In this document: in pieces, positions 47,486-60,386 of the stretch
Numbering within the stretch: the stretch's first letter is position 1
Layout: each line of letters starts with the position of its first letter
Assembly (NCBI GenBank): GCA_011503125.2
Contig: WWBZ02000001.1
Span: 3,906,001 to 3,970,000 of the forward strand
Direction of reading: 5' to 3'
DNA from: Botryosphaeria dothidea
Taxonomy: Eukaryota; Ascomycota; Dothideomycetes; Botryosphaeriales; Botryosphaeriaceae
DNA: 64,000 nucleotides
Position numbers and translations under genes: made by a program
The notes under the pieces: model-generated
Seen by the model: the letters and a program-made list of their open reading frames with translations, nothing else
Databases searched by the model: none
What the model was told of the DNA's origin: nothing

Positions 47486-48716
47486 TCAGCTCCGACTTCT
47501 CTCTTGGAGCTCGACATCATAGTACTCCCTGTCTTCTCCAAAGTGCTCCGATGGACCGGCTCTCGGGTATTCACGGGGTTCTTGAGATTCTTCAATATGC
47601 TCCGAAGACTCTCCCTGCCCCGTCATTTCCTTCTTTGCTTTCTTGGTCGCTTTTCTTTCTGCCTTGAACGCCTTCTTTTCCTTCCGCGACAGTCTCGGAA
47701 ATTCGCTCTCGGGTCCCACAAGTGAGCGGCCAGGATGGAACACGGCCAGAACCAAGATGGCAACCATCATCGGAAAAGCGTCGAGGGAGTAAGAGTACGC
47801 TTCATGGAACGGGATGGGGTTCGACGGCTTGACTCCACCAGCGAATTCGCAGATACGGTAGATGATGCGGACCTGGTTAACAAGCGCGTCAGCAGAAACC
47901 ATCGAGGTAGCCCGGTTGCAATCTTACGGTGACAGCGACGAGAGCGCCGTAGAGCGCGAATAGCAGCGCCCGCCAGCTATACTGACGGTGCGTGAGGCCG
48001 CACGCATCCAGCTTCTGCGCCTGCCGCTGGAACACAATCATGAGCCCAATGAAGCACAGGATGAACGCCTCCTGCAGCCCCATTCCGCCCATGTAGACGT
48101 TGATGCCCGTCTTGATAATGTCGGCGGAGGCGCTCGGGCTCGCCATCAACCCGCCGACGGCCTGCACCAAGAAGGCGACGATGTCGGCCCAGACGAAGTA
48201 CTTGGCCAGCGACACGCCTTTGATGCGCCAGACAGTCTTCTCGGGCAAGAAGTAGTGGACCATGCGGGCGAAGGTCATGTAGGCGAATGCGTTGATCCAG
48301 AGAGGCGCGAGGAGGTAGAGGAGCTGATGCGCGGTTGCGTAGCCGATGTTTTGCTGGTCGTGGGATCCGAGGGCGTGCATGATAAATGCTATAAACTCCC
48401 ATGACGCTCCCATCACGATGACCCAGCAGTAGCGCTGATGAGCGTTGGTGTTACTTCATCGTCTTGGCAGTTGAGCTTGATCGGAGGCTTGATTTACCTT
48501 CTTGAAGACTATTGCCAGGACGAGATGAGCGCATGTCAGAATCCCGAAAATCGCAGATACTGCAATGGCAGGAGCAAATTCGGGGTTGAAGTTGTAGTAT
48601 GCGTTGCAGGCGTCAGGAGGAACGTTGCCATATTTGCCGGGCACTGCTGTGGTGCAGCTGGGCTCTGAAGTTGCAGAGGTGGCTGACGCCGTTGCGTTCG
48701 TGGTGCTGGTAGCCAT
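47486..48716 (-). CDS. RTA1-family seven-TM membrane protein
   Basis: Lipid-translocating exporter-type membrane protein, associated in yeast with sphingoid-base or aminocholesterol tolerance. Exons 48716-48498, 48434-47928 and 47872-47486 give 370 residues. The N-terminus is Ser/Thr-rich with CTTAVPGKYGNVPPDAC. Seven hydrophobic helices follow, including LLYLLAPLWINAFAYMTFARMV, FVWADIVAFLVQAVGG and YRICEFAGG, all typical of RTA1. A basic then acidic cytosolic tail (LSRKEKKAFKAERKATKKAKKE) ends the protein. Confidence 0.92.
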
Positions 48717-49759
48717 CACTGTATAGGACAGGCAATACGATGGCCTGGAATTTTGTTATGAGATGGGACAAAAAGCGACTGGGTAAGAGGATTTGGAGCC
48801 TGCCGTGTGAGGCTTTAATGTGTCTTCTCCAAAAGCCGTCTCCCAAGACGGCCTCGCCAAATGTGGATGTATTCTTTCGTCGCGGCCATGGCGGCTGAGA
48901 TGCATACGTTGTCAACACAGCCGTTGGCGGCGCAGTTTCATTCGTTGTAGCACTGACCGCAAAATGAAGGAGGCTGCTCCGATTGTACCTGTGTGCAGGG
49001 CGCCATAAGCTCAAAAGGCTTCAGAATAAGCTTGCAGGATGCGGAGGATTTGCATCCTGGAGTTGGATCTTGACTCTTGCGGCAGCTTTGACGCAGGACA
49101 ACGACTGTCGTGGGGGCGCAGTCAGCAGCCCTCGAGACACTGCCACGATCCAACGCTGTTGCCTGTTGTGTTGTCAACATCAACGCGCCCTACGCTTGCA
49201 AGATCTTCGAAGCTTCACCGCTGTACAAAATAGAACTTTGGGATTTGAAAGTTTCTCATAGCGCGCAGTTGGTGGATTCTGCCTACTCTTCTTGTGGACG
49301 ACGGTTGATGCGTTCTCGCTTCCTCCAACAATCGCCCTTGCGTCTACAGCCAGCAAAGCTATGCACTTTTAATTTTAGCAAGGGAAGGGAACCGGTATCC
49401 GAATTGACGGCATTGAGAATGTGCCAACGGACGAGTGATCTACAACTTGAAACCGGACACACAGCGTGACCACCACATGATTACGCTTGGGCCTGGAATG
49501 TGAACGAGAAAGACCACGTTTTTTTCATGCTTCTACAGAAATAATCAGGCAGATCATCATATGCTGATTCCATGCTGAGAATTCCGTTCGAATTCAGTCC
49601 TTCACAAGTGGAGCTTGCGACAACCCAGAATGCCTAATTCTTGCACACAATCCTTCTTTTTGGCTACTCCACGTCAACAACTGGTAGCGTCTTCGCCGAA
49701 TGTACTCCTACTTTTGGATCATTTACATTGAAAAAAAAAAGGGAAAACAAAGTGCACGC
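48717..49759. other. Intergenic
   Basis: About 1 kb between the RTA1 gene and the DUF1996 gene. No supportable gene; A+T-rich near 49500-49740. Confidence 0.5.
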
Positions 49760-50731
49760 TCAGTAGTTCGACCACGTCCTCCTCCTCTCCATAATGCTCC
49801 TCGCCTTCCTCGCCGCCCTCCTCAGCTTCTTCCCCATCATCGAAACCGACGTCGCATAATCGTCCGTACCGCCGTTCGGATCGGCATCAGTGGCAGTGCA
49901 GGTAGGACCGCTCTTCCCATCACCATGCTCGCCGTCGACCTGCGCGAACTCGCGCTTGTCCGACGCCTGCATCATGTTCTGCGCCGCGTCCTCGAACCAC
50001 CCGTTGATGAAGTCGCCGTGCATGCTGTAGCTCGGCCCGGACGCGAGCTCGAGCGGCGGGGCGCCGCTCCAGCCATCCGGCAGGATCTTGCGGAGGTCAT
50101 AGCGAATGGAGAACCTGAGACGCGGGATGCGGCTGTAGCCGTCCGGGCAGTAGTTCTCAGTACCAAACGAGCCGGAGCTGTAGGTGCTGTTGAGCGAGCC
50201 CGCGTCGACGCAGTCGTGGAAGCGGAAGATGGTCTGCAGGTGCGTCGAGCAGGTCGCGGTCGGGAAGGCGGCGTCGTCTTTCTCCTCGCCGTCGTCGCCC
50301 TCGCAGAACCAGGAGAGGCCGGTGTCGGAGTCGAGCTCGGCCTGGGTCGTCGCGGAGCTCTTGCCGGCGATGACGGAGAAGTCCTGCGGGATGGGGGCGT
50401 CGGCGTAGCCGATGTTTTCGTAGTAGGTCGAGAAGCGCATGGGCTGGATCTCGGTGCGGGTGTCGCCGTCGACGTGGTAGAGGGTGGGCACCCAGTAGAC
50501 GGACAGGTCGTTGGGGTTCTCGCCGGAGGCGCAGCCCTTTTGCAGGTCGGCGGAGGTGGGCTTGTCTTTGGTGATGGCGTCGGAGCCGAAGAAGGAGTGC
50601 ATGTGCGACTTGTATTCGCCGGGGACGACTAGAGGGTCGATGTTTTTCTTCATGAACTGCTCGTGGGTCACGACAGTGTAGGCGTTGGCGGCGCTCACGG
50701 CCGAAAGAACGGAAAGGGTAATGCCCAGCAT
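49760..50731 (-). CDS. Secreted DUF1996 protein
   Basis: Single exon of 323 residues of unknown biochemical role; fungal DUF1996 proteins are often secreted or wall-associated. Signal peptide GITLSVLSAVSAANA. Conserved landmarks are KSHMHSFFGSDA, VYWVPTLY, MRFSTYY, WFCEGD, IFRFHDCVD, NYCPDGYSRIPRL and SMHGDFINGW. A short basic tail (KKLRRAARKARS) follows, without a GPI-type hydrophobic end. The frame and start are unambiguous. Confidence 0.92.
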   Translation of the reverse strand: MLGITLSVLSAVSAANAYTVVTHEQFMKKNIDPLVVPGEYKSHMHSFFGSDAITKDKPTSADLQKGCASGENPNDLSVYWVPTLYHVDGDTRTEIQPMRFSTYYENIGYADAPIPQDFSVIAGKSSATTQAELDSDTGLSWFCEGDDGEEKDDAAFPTATCSTHLQTIFRFHDCVDAGSLNSTYSSGSFGTENYCPDGYSRIPRLRFSIRYDLRKILPDGWSGAPPLELASGPSYSMHGDFINGWFEDAAQNMMQASDKREFAQVDGEHGDGKSGPTCTATDADPNGGTDDYATSVSMMGKKLRRAARKARSIMERRRTWSNY

Positions 50732-51608
50732 TGTGAATATTTCAAGGAGTGTGATTGGCGAGCAACTGAAAGACTAAAAGCAAAAACGATAGAAAGGTAC
50801 AGGACGAAGAAGTGCGCTGTCAAGCTCAACGGTAAGACATCTGCTGGGCGTTTATAGTGAGCACATTGGGGAAAAGCGGACCTCCCGAAAGGAGCCAATC
50901 TCTTGGCAGTGTTTGGTGTTCACTGGGGAGGCGTTTCAAACAAGGCAGCCCCGTGACGGAGCGAGTATACCAGAACGGTGCCAAGACTGCAATCGGTGGA
51001 CTGGGCGTTTGGAGTTTTCGAGGAGGGTGCCCCTTTCGAGAAAGTGCATGCAGCATACAGCCAATGGAAGATTTCGTTTCCCCCCAATCAAGTTAGCGCC
51101 CGCCAAGGATGAATCTCAGGATACGATGATCCACAACCCGAGGACAGCGCTAATCTTGAGCGCCTCCTTGCCGCCGCCGTTATCAACGTCATGCAGGCGC
51201 CCAAGCTATAAGAGGCACCCGAATAGCTTCGTGTTTTCCGTTTTCAGGCGCCCATTGATCATGCAACGCACAAGGGAATATAGCACAGCAGCATTGAAGG
51301 GTCGTGGTCTCGCAAAGGAACTTTTTTGGGCGTGCATATATCAGCGAAAATAGATGCAGATCATATTGACACTTGAGGAAAAGCGCGAACGGCACAGCAA
51401 AGAATGTGCGGAGATCTCTTCGGAGCTCCTGTTTCAGATTGCAATGCAAAGCAGACCCACACGCCTCGCGGAGTACCGGCAACGCCATCGGAAGTATCCA
51501 AGCGGCCTCCACTTCGCGGATAATCGGTTCAACATCAAGGGATATAGCGCAGATGTAAGCAGAAAAAAAAATTTTTTTTTTTGACAATGCCTCTGGTTAA
51601 CGCCGCTT
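50732..51608. other. Intergenic
   Basis: About 0.9 kb; A and T runs near 51565. No gene supported. Confidence 0.5.
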
Positions 51609-53095
51609 TCAATGGTCCATCTTGTCTAAGGCCTGCGGGTCGCCGCTCTTTGCGAACAACGTCAGGAGTAACGCCGCTTCCACGCCGCCCTCCTCGCCCC
51701 AGAAGCTCGGCGATTCGGCCTGCTGCATGGCTAGATGGTAGCAGTTGTCAAGCAAAGCGTTGTCCGTCAGCCGGCCGCCTGTCCGTAAGCGCATGCCGAT
51801 CGCCATCGTCATGAATACGTAGAACCGAGCCATCCGCAACGAATAAGGGGTTATCAAAATCTCGGCGAGGCTCGGGTCCTGGGTCCGCATGTCTTCTCCG
51901 GAGAGGTCGTACACGAGATCGAGACAGGTCTGGTAGAATCCGTGGTCAACCGGGCGCTGACTTTGTTGAACTTTATCGAAGAAAATGTCCGATAGCGTCT
52001 CCGCTTCGAATTTTGTTGGCATCTTGGGACTTTGCACCCCGGTCGGTGTTGTTGCATGAGGAGTTGACGAGTTCTGAGAGCCCCGTGACTGTGGCCGAAA
52101 TGACTCTGGGAAGTAACCCGGAGATGGAGGCTGATCCTCAAAGGGTGAGAACTGAAGACTGATGGAGTTGAAGTCGTTATCCAGGCCAAGTGATGAGATG
52201 GACGAACGTCGAGAAACAGACGTCTTACTATGGTCGGGCGGGCTGAGATACCCTTCGTTCCCGTCTCCATGGGATAGTTGCTCCCAAGGAGGACGTTGAC
52301 ACGCGGAGACGGGGGGCGAGACAGCAGATCCGAGCATGGGCAGCGCGAGAGAGGGTCCTATCACAGGCGTGGTAATCGAGTAAGGTTCCGGAGTGGAGCA
52401 ACGAGAGTTTGCCGAGAGGAGCGAAGGGGCAGGGGACAGCATGGTTGGAGACGGGCCTCCACAGTCAGAGATTTCGATGGTGGGAATTCTCCGCTGTGTC
52501 GAGCTCTCTGCACCGGCTGAGTCCGCAAAGTCAAAAGAGAAGGAACGCTGAGGGGGATCGAAGCTCGTGTCTACGTGCAACGACGGCGGGGCAGGCCGTG
52601 GAGTTGATGGACTTGAGTTCCACAAGTCTTCTCTCCAAGCCGGAGAGCCTACAGTGGAATGCGCGTCGCCCATCTCAGCCAGCTGAGCCTCGAGGAACTG
52701 GATGCGGCTCGCCAGGGCCCGATGGGCACCACTGCATGCTGTCTGTTAACCACCGTACATCTTCGGGAAAGAGAAATGTTGACAAGAACTTACAGGCCCA
52801 TTCTGTCCTTTATTTTTGGCGGCCGCACACAAGCCACGCAGAAACGGATACACGTGGAACAGGGGCCGACCTCTCCATCGCAGCGGATTTTCCTGCGCCT
52901 GCATCTCTCGCAAGCGTTCGAGACAGACTTGGCACGAGGACGCCACCGATGGGTGGATGACGGCGAAGGCGTCTCACCGATGGTGGCGCGCCTCTCAAGG
53001 GGGCGAGCAGCAATGCCGTCATCTGCAGCAGTCGCAGAAGCAGCACTGCCCGGTCCGTCGGTCGTCGGCGTCGAGGAGCTCATGGGTTCTCGCAT
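51609..53095 (-). CDS. Zn2Cys6 transcription factor
   Basis: Nuclear regulator of unknown targets. Exons 53095-52794 and 52731-51609 give 474 residues. The binuclear cluster near residues 62-90 reads ACERCRRRKIRCDG then CSTC and a final Cys after six residues; one additional Cys occurs in that last loop. Splicing places a short leucine-containing helix (ALASRIQFLEAQLAEM), a typical dimerisation coiled coil, directly after it. The rest is Ser/Pro-rich with a helical C-terminal region (FYQTCLDLVYDLSGE, MARFYVFMTMAIGMRLR) like the start of a fungal middle homology region, so the protein is short for the family. Confidence 0.88.
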
Positions 53096-54506
53096 CGCCC
53101 AGCTGACATTGGTGTCACGGATGATGATGATTAATGTGGCGGCTGGCTGGAGAGAGCAAGTGGTCTCAGCGTGGCCAGCAGTGCTGTGACGCCGCGCCCC
53201 ATTCAGCCTCGATCAAGTGCGTCGGGTGTGTCGCAACCCGCAAACTGCGCCACGGTTGAGGCGGTGGCACCGGGGTACCTGCGTGTCGAATGGGCGATGG
53301 TGGAGTACGATGTGCTGGTCGAAGTGTGCAGGAGCGCCCGATCGCACTGAGCGCTGCTCCGCAGAACCCGGTAGGCAGCCGGGAGTAGAGAGGGAAATGC
53401 TACTGGTCTTGCCGCTTTGCTTGCCTCGTCGCCTGAGTCCGCCAAAACCTGAGGGCGATGGTTCCATAAGAGAGAAGAGCCGCCAAGAGCAATGCCACAC
53501 TCCGCCCAGCCGCCTCGACCCCTCTTAGCTCGCTCTTGTCTGCCATCGAGAAGCCACCGATGCTGGCCGTCGGGAATTTGCCAGTGAGACATGGAAAATA
53601 CAGGACTTCGTCGTGTTGCTTTACGGTCGTAGCCCAGGCCTCCAGCGGCGAATATTGCTGCGCCCTGAGCGGCGAAGAGCTGAAGGCGGCGGCGAAAGCA
53701 TTCAGCACTCAGCAGCAGCGCTCAACACAATGCTCGGACTGGGAGCAGTTTAGCCGGGCGTGAATGGTGCCATGGCCGTCCCGCGCTGGGCACGTGGGAT
53801 GCAGGTGGGGGATGGAGGAGGAGGAGGAGGAGGAGGAGGAGGTGAGGAGGAGGAGGAGGAGGAGGAGGAGGAGGTGAGGAGGAGGGCGAGGTTCGATGAT
53901 GTCGGCTGCTGAGTTGAAGATGCCTGGCCTGTTTGAAGGAGCAACCCCGCAAAGCCAGAGAGCCCCTGGACGTCATTTCACTTAATCACGCAGCCAGAGA
54001 TCGCCGTCCGCCTGGCAGCCCGGGATGGGCTGGCCTGTGACGTGCTCGGCGGCCGCAGTTGCGCCTGGGCCTGCGGCTCCTCTCGCTCGCAGCGCGGAGG
54101 CTGCGCCCACGCCAAGAAGGCGCACTTCGGGCTGCTTCATGGGCGAAGAGAGAAACTGCCTTGTGCCGAAACCGAAATGGTCGGACGTGCCGCAGCGGCA
54201 GCCGACGCCCGCCTCTTCTCTCCTTTGCGCGGGGCGGAGGCCGGCCATGTTCAGGCCTGCACGCGCGGGCTTGGCCTCCGCCCTTGGCACCACCGCTGGC
54301 ACTCACTGGCGAGTTGGCGCCATGGCTGCTGTTGCGCGCTTTGTCGCGACGGCCCTGAGGTCCGCTGGGGCTCGCCATTGGGGGCGAGCACAGCCCCGTC
54401 GACATCCAGTAAAATACCCACCCAGATCCGGCCTGCTGGTTGCTGGCAGATCCAATCTGGCTCCACGCGCCACCACACCCCGGGTTGATGCAGCATAGCA
54501 TCCACC
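53096..54506. other. Divergent promoter region, Zn2Cys6 factor and Ca2+-ATPase
   Basis: About 1.4 kb, G+C-rich, with several spurious overlapping open frames on both strands. It includes the GGA tract below and one ACTTCGG at 54124-54130. Confidence 0.5.
53814..53887 (+). repeat. GGA trinucleotide tract, purine-only strand
   Basis: Two long (GGA)n blocks separated by GGT/TGA interruptions, about 620-690 bases before the Ca2+-ATPase start. The strand is almost all purine, so it could form triplex or G-rich structure. Confidence 0.85.
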
Positions 54507-57500
54507 ATGGCTTCGAATATTCCCCCGGCCGGCAACGGCCTTCCGCAGATTACCATCGAGATTCCAGTATGTGTGCAACAGTGAGCTCCCCTTTCGGAAC
54601 TACTTTCCTGACTTCTTGGTCCAGGATGGCGACAGCAGCAACACTTCCAACAACAATAACACCACACCTCCCGCCACCGACTCACCGGAGACTGCCATTT
54701 CTCCGAGCAACCTGACAGCAGAACCCGTCGGCGGCTATCGCGACCGCGCCATGAGCGGTAGCACTTTGGCGCCCGGCAGCCCCCATCTGGCGCCGCCCAA
54801 ATCCGCTGGAGGCACATCAATCAGCAGTGGTGCCAGCCTTTTTTCCTATGAAGAGCAGCAGGATGCGCTGAGGCCTGATCCTGGACAAGAGGCGGACTTC
54901 CAGGTCGAGAACAACCCCTTCGCCTTCTCGCCCGGCCAGTTGAACAAGCTGCTGAATCCCAAGTCGCTGCCGGCATATGTGGCTCTTGGAGGTTTGTCTG
55001 GAATAGAAAAGGGTCTGCGGTCTGACCGGAACGCCGGCTTGAGCATTGACGAGACCACGCTTCAAGGCAACGTAAGCTTCGACGAGGCTACAAAGGCTTC
55101 TTCGAAGGCATGGGAACTAGAGAATGGGGGCACGAATCCAACGGGAACCGCAACGGCCACAGCTGCTACCGATACGCCCGCTGCCGCCAACTCCAACGCC
55201 TTCGCCGACCGCATCCGGGTTCACAAGCGCAACGTTCTTCCCGCAAAGAAGCCCACGCCACTCTGGAAGCTCATGTGGCTTGCGTACAACGACAAGGTCC
55301 TCATCCTTCTCACTGTTGCCGCCGCCATTTCCCTCGCTCTTGGCCTCTATGAAACCTTCGGTGTCGATCACCCGCCGGGTTCTCCCATGCCTGTCGACTG
55401 GATTGAAGGCTGCGCTATCTGTATCGCCATCGTTATCGTTGTTCTCGTCGGAGCTCTTAACGACTACCAAAAAGAGCGCGCTTTCGTACGGTTGAACACC
55501 AAGAAGGAGGACAGGGAAGTCAAAGTTATTCGCTCTGGCAAGTCTTTCCAGATTTCGGTCCACGATCTCCTCGTCGGCGACGTCGTCCACCTGGAACCCG
55601 GAGACCTCATTCCTGCGGACGGTATTTTCATCACTGGACACAACGTCAAGTGCGACGAGTCCTCGGCAACGGGCGAGTCGGACCAGATGAAGAAGACCGC
55701 TGGCGAGCAGGTCATCCGTCTCCTCGAGCAGGGCCATGCGAAACACCAGGATCTGGATCCGTTCATCATCTCTGGCAGCAAGGTCCTCGAGGGCGTTGGT
55801 ACCTACATCGTAACTTCGGTTGGTGTCAACTCGAGTTACGGCAAGATCCTTATGGCAATGCGCCAGGACCCCGAACCCACGCCTCTCCAAGTTAAGCTGG
55901 ATGGCCTTGCTGGTGCGATCGCCAAGCTCGGTAGCAGCGCCGCTGCGTTCTTGTTCTTCGTTCTGCTGTTCCGGTTCTTGGGCACGCTCCCCGGCAGCGA
56001 GCTGACGGCGAACGAGAAGGCGTCCAAGTTCATGGACATCCTCATCGTCGCCATCACCGTCATTGTCGTGGCTGTTCCCGAGGGTCTACCGCTGGCTGTG
56101 ACTCTGGCCTTGGCCTTTGCGACCACCCGCATGGTTAAGCTGAACAACTTGGTCCGTATCTTGAAGTCCTGCGAGACGATGGGCAACGCCACCACTGTCT
56201 GCTCCGACAAGACCGGTACCCTCACGCAAAACAAGATGACCGTTGTTACCGGAACATTCGGCGAGGATTCATTCGACGACAAGAACCAGCGCGGCGACGA
56301 GCGCCGTTCCACGGCCTTTGCCAGCGACCTGCCCTCGGAGCACAAGCGAGGTCTCATCGAGGCCATTGCCATCAATTCGACGGCCTTTGAAGGCGAGGAG
56401 GCGGGAGGAGAGGGGTTCGTTGGTTCCAAGACTGAGACCGCTCTTCTCGGCTTTGCGCGCAATGTGCTTGGTATGGGCTCTCTTGGCGAGGAGCGCTCGA
56501 ACGCGCAGGTTGTTCAGCTCATGCCCTTCGACTCCGGCCGCAAGTGCATGGGTGCAGTACAGAAGCTGTCGAACGGCTCATACCGCTTCCTCGTCAAGGG
56601 CGCTTCTGAGATTCTGCTTGGTTTCAGCACCACTCTTTTGACTGCCAGCGGAGAGGTCGCTCTTGACCAGGGCCGCCGTGAGCGCTTCGAGGCCATCATC
56701 AACAACTACGCCGAACAGTCCCTCCGTACCATCGCCCTCACCACCAAGGACTTCTCTCAGTGGCCTCCGGCTGGAACTGCGTCCGAGGAAGACCCCAGCA
56801 TAGCTAACCTCGACCTCATCCTCAAGGACATGACGCTTCTCGGTGTCGTTGGTATCCAGGACCCCATCCGCCCCGGTGTTCCCCAGGCTGTTGACAAGTG
56901 CAAGCACGCCGGCGTCTGCGTGCGCATGGTCACTGGCGACAACGTCGTTACCGCGAAGGCCATCGCCACCGACTGCGGCATCTACACCGACGGCATCGTC
57001 ATGGAGGGCCCAGTCTTCCGCACTCTCTCGGACGAGAAGATGACCGAGATCCTGCCCCGCCTGCAAGTCCTCGCCCGCTCGTCCCCCGAGGACAAGCGCA
57101 TCCTCGTGACCAAGCTGCGCTCCATGGGCGACATCGTGGCCGTGACCGGTGACGGTACCAACGACGGTCCCGCGTTGAAGGCTGCCGACATTGGCTTCTC
57201 CATGGGCATCGCCGGCACTGAAGTTGCCAAGGAAGCCTCCGCGATCATCCTCATGGACGACAACTTCACGTCCATCCTCACCGCGCTCATGTGGGGCCGC
57301 GCCGTGAACGACGCGGTCCGCAAGTTCCTCCAGTTCCAGCTGACCGTCAACATCACCGCCGTCATCCTGACCTTCATCTCCTCGGTCTCGGACTCGGAGA
57401 TGCGCTCCGTGCTCACCGCCGTCCAGCTCCTCTGGATCAACCTCATCATGTAAGTGTCCTCCACAAGGCTGAGCCCTCACCGTCGACAAAGGAAAAAATG

Positions 57501-58220
57501 CTGACACGCCCACGCAGGGACTCCCTCGCCGCCCTCGCCCTCGCCACCGACCCGCCCACCGAAGAAATCCTCAACCGCAAGCCCCCCGCGCGCAGCGCCC
57601 CGCTCATCTCGATCGTCATGTGGAAGATGATCATCGGGCAGGCGCTCTTCCAGCTCGGCGTCACCCTGATCCTGCACTTCGGCGGCCCGCGCTTCCTGTC
57701 CTACCCGGACGACGAGCTGCGCTCCATCATCTTCAACTGCTTCGTGTGGATGCAGATCTTCAACATGTACAACAACCGCCGCCTCGACAACCGCTTCAAC
57801 ATCTTCGCCGGCGTCCACCGCAACTGGAACTTCATCGTCATCAACTTCATCATGGTCGGCTGCCAGATCGCCATCGCCTTCGTCGGCGGCAAGGCCTTCA
57901 GCATCGTGCGCATCAACGGCCCGCAATGGGCCATCTCCATCGTCGTCGCCGCCTTCTGCCTGCCCTGGGCTGTCGTCGTGCGCCTGTTCCCCGACCGCTG
58001 GTTCGAGGTGAGCGCCAAGTTCGTCGGCAAGCCCGTCGTGCTCGTGTACCGCCCGCTCAGCCGCGGGAGCGGCCGCCTCGGCCGCTGGATCAAGAGGGTC
58101 ATTTTCAGGCGGAAGCCGAAGGATGCCGAGGCGGAGAACGAGGACGCGAATGGAAGCGACTCGGAGGCCGTGGCTGTGCGCGGTAACGAGGATCCGGAGA
58201 AGGGCAGAGGGTCGGCTTAG
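54507..58220 (+). CDS. P-type Ca2+-transporting ATPase, PMC1 type
   Basis: Pumps Ca2+ out of the cytosol, by homology into the vacuole. Exons 54507-54566, 54625-57449 and 57518-58220 give 1195 residues, usual for fungal PMC1. TGES (about residue 368) is the phosphatase loop, PEGLPLAVT marks the ion-binding helix 4, DKTGTLTQNKM (about 548) holds the phosphorylated Asp, and GDGTNDGPAL (about 862) the hinge. The C-terminus carries helices such as FNCFVWMQIFNMYNNRR and an acidic tail. The low-complexity N-terminus may be regulatory. A 20-codon first exon is spliced to the main one. Confidence 0.96.
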
Positions 58221-60386
58221 ATTCCCGGTTCATGTGCACGTTCGGTACTGTGTTTTTCTGATGGCGTTGTTCCCTTTTTGTTGGTCCTCATGTCCGATAC
58301 GAATAAATCCTGAATAGATTGTGTAGAATTCATATACCCAATACATAGCTTCACACGTATTTTCCGACGAATTGACCTGCTGGTTGTGAAATCATTGGTG
58401 AACACTTGCGAGCGACCTGGGGCTCGCAAGTCTGTCAGGTGAGGGCGGCTTTCTGCGCCGCTACAACTTTGCATTGGGGCTCAGAGCCCTCGCGACTCCC
58501 AGCGCGCTGACGTCCCACAGTCAACGCCCTGCCGTCTTTCTCAAGTCAAACTCCGTATTTTCTTTTCGCGGCGCCGCGCGCTGCTCCCGGTCGTACCCGC
58601 ACCACTCGGGCAAAATGCCGCAAAAAACGAGTCCGCTTGTCTCGCACACCCAAGCCTCTTGGACGGTGTTCCAGAACCCCTGCCAAACGATTCGTTCAAG
58701 GCAGACCAAAAACCGAGAAAGGAGGCAGCCGAGAAGACCGAATCCGCCAAGCGTCTTCGTCTGCATAGCCCCCTCTTGTGCCTATCATGCCAACGAAGTT
58801 TTTTTTTTCCTCCCTTCCCTGGCCAGCCAACGAAGCCGCATGCATGTCATTCCGCCTTGCGGACAGCCTCGTGGCAGCGTCCCCGATGGGTGAGCGCTCC
58901 GGGATGTGAGCGACTGCCGAGAGGCACGAAGGCTACAGCATGATTCTCGTGCTTTCCTTGATTGCGAGACGTGTACGTAGCAGGAGATGGTGGAGCTGTG
59001 TCGGGGCTTCTCCTTGCTCTCGCGCTTCCTTGTTTTCGAGATGTGTACGTAGAAGAGTGCCCAGCGGGAGAGGGGCTGAGTCAGCCCTAGACACGTGGAC
59101 CTTGGTACGATTTGCCTCCCCTATCGAGACCGGAGCGTGGCTCGGGCGGCCAAGATGTTAGTGAAGAACGAGCACAGCCCGTCTCATTTCGGGTGTTGGA
59201 GCCCAAAGGCTGACGCTTTGATCTTGGTGACGGAGGTGGAGATGTTGTGTCTTGGACGTGACCGGCTTCCACAAGTCCTAACGTAGACGGATGTTCAGAC
59301 CAGACAAGGCACGTGTTGGAAACAACGCTGCCTGATTCGCAATGGAGGTGATCCGGCGCTTGGGTGAGATCCTCGATTCTTGCAGAACGTGAGTGTTTCC
59401 ACCATTTAGGCAAAATCTCTACTTCGGCCTGATGGCGAAGGTCCAAGCCTCCGATTCCGATATAGGCCCGGTGTATAGTGGCTACATCCGAGATTTAGAT
59501 TTTCAATCTGGATTACATCTTACTCGGCAGCACAATAGGGGTGGACTGGTGGCCTTGCCGTGGAAACGGGAGATCTGGCCGCCTCGGAGCTTCCGGCGTA
59601 AAGCGGTGGATGAAGCTTTTGTGCGTCTGGAAAAAGCCGCAAGTACAGGCTTATGATTTTCACTCAACGTGTGAAGATAGGGCCAGAAAGGCGGCATGGT
59701 AGACCTGATCAAGGCTAGACTTTCCTGGGACTTTTGTGTGGGTATTCCATGACATGAGGTCCGGTTGTGCTTCGTGGCAGTTTTCCTGGTCGGTAATCCA
59801 CACTGCCTCGATGGTGCATGATTTTTCCTGGAGCAAGGTTTGGTAAAATTCCGAGAGTGTATTGAATCCAGGAGAAGCCCGCGTCCTTGCCTTGTGTCAG
59901 CCTGGGGAGCTATTGTTGGAAAGCCAGCGGCGATGGGCGATCTTAGACATGACGTATGCTTGGCGTCTGCGCGGTACTGATAGACCCTGCACGGATGAAG
60001 CTGGAATGGCTTAGCGGAGTGCAGAGGAAGGTATACCTGTGTACGGAACAGCTGGATGTGATGCTGTGGGGGAAGTTGAGGCTCGAAGTGGGCGAGGCAA
60101 GGCTGATGAATGAGCCTTTCTCCGGGTAGATCGGCAGCCAGACCGGAACATCGGCACTGTTTCGTGTCAGCTGCACGTCACTGCGCTTTGCACTGGACAT
60201 ACATACATTTCTCAACCTCAAACCGAGAATCTGATTGGCTCTTCGAAAAATAGCACTGATATTTCCTCTATGCAATACATCTTCTCTCGCCCTACTCCTT
60301 TTGACACTACTCTTCATGCACCTGACTATAGTCTCTACAACATAGACTAGGCCCCAAAGGAGCAATTATCAGCCTAGTTTCCTTTC
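58221..60386. other. Long intergenic region
   Basis: About 2.2 kb without a supportable gene; open frames on both strands are short and domain-free. One ACTTCGG occurs at 59420-59426. No transposon, tRNA or rRNA was recognised. Confidence 0.5.

Noticed and set aside
49700..50632. 310-codon + strand open frame
   Set aside because: Antisense to the DUF1996 gene and low-complexity.
54025..54498. Several overlapping open frames upstream of the Ca2+-ATPase
   Set aside because: All three + frames and the minus strand are open through high G+C; no protein-like features.
56578..57513. 311-codon minus-strand open frame
   Set aside because: Antisense to the Ca2+-ATPase catalytic region.
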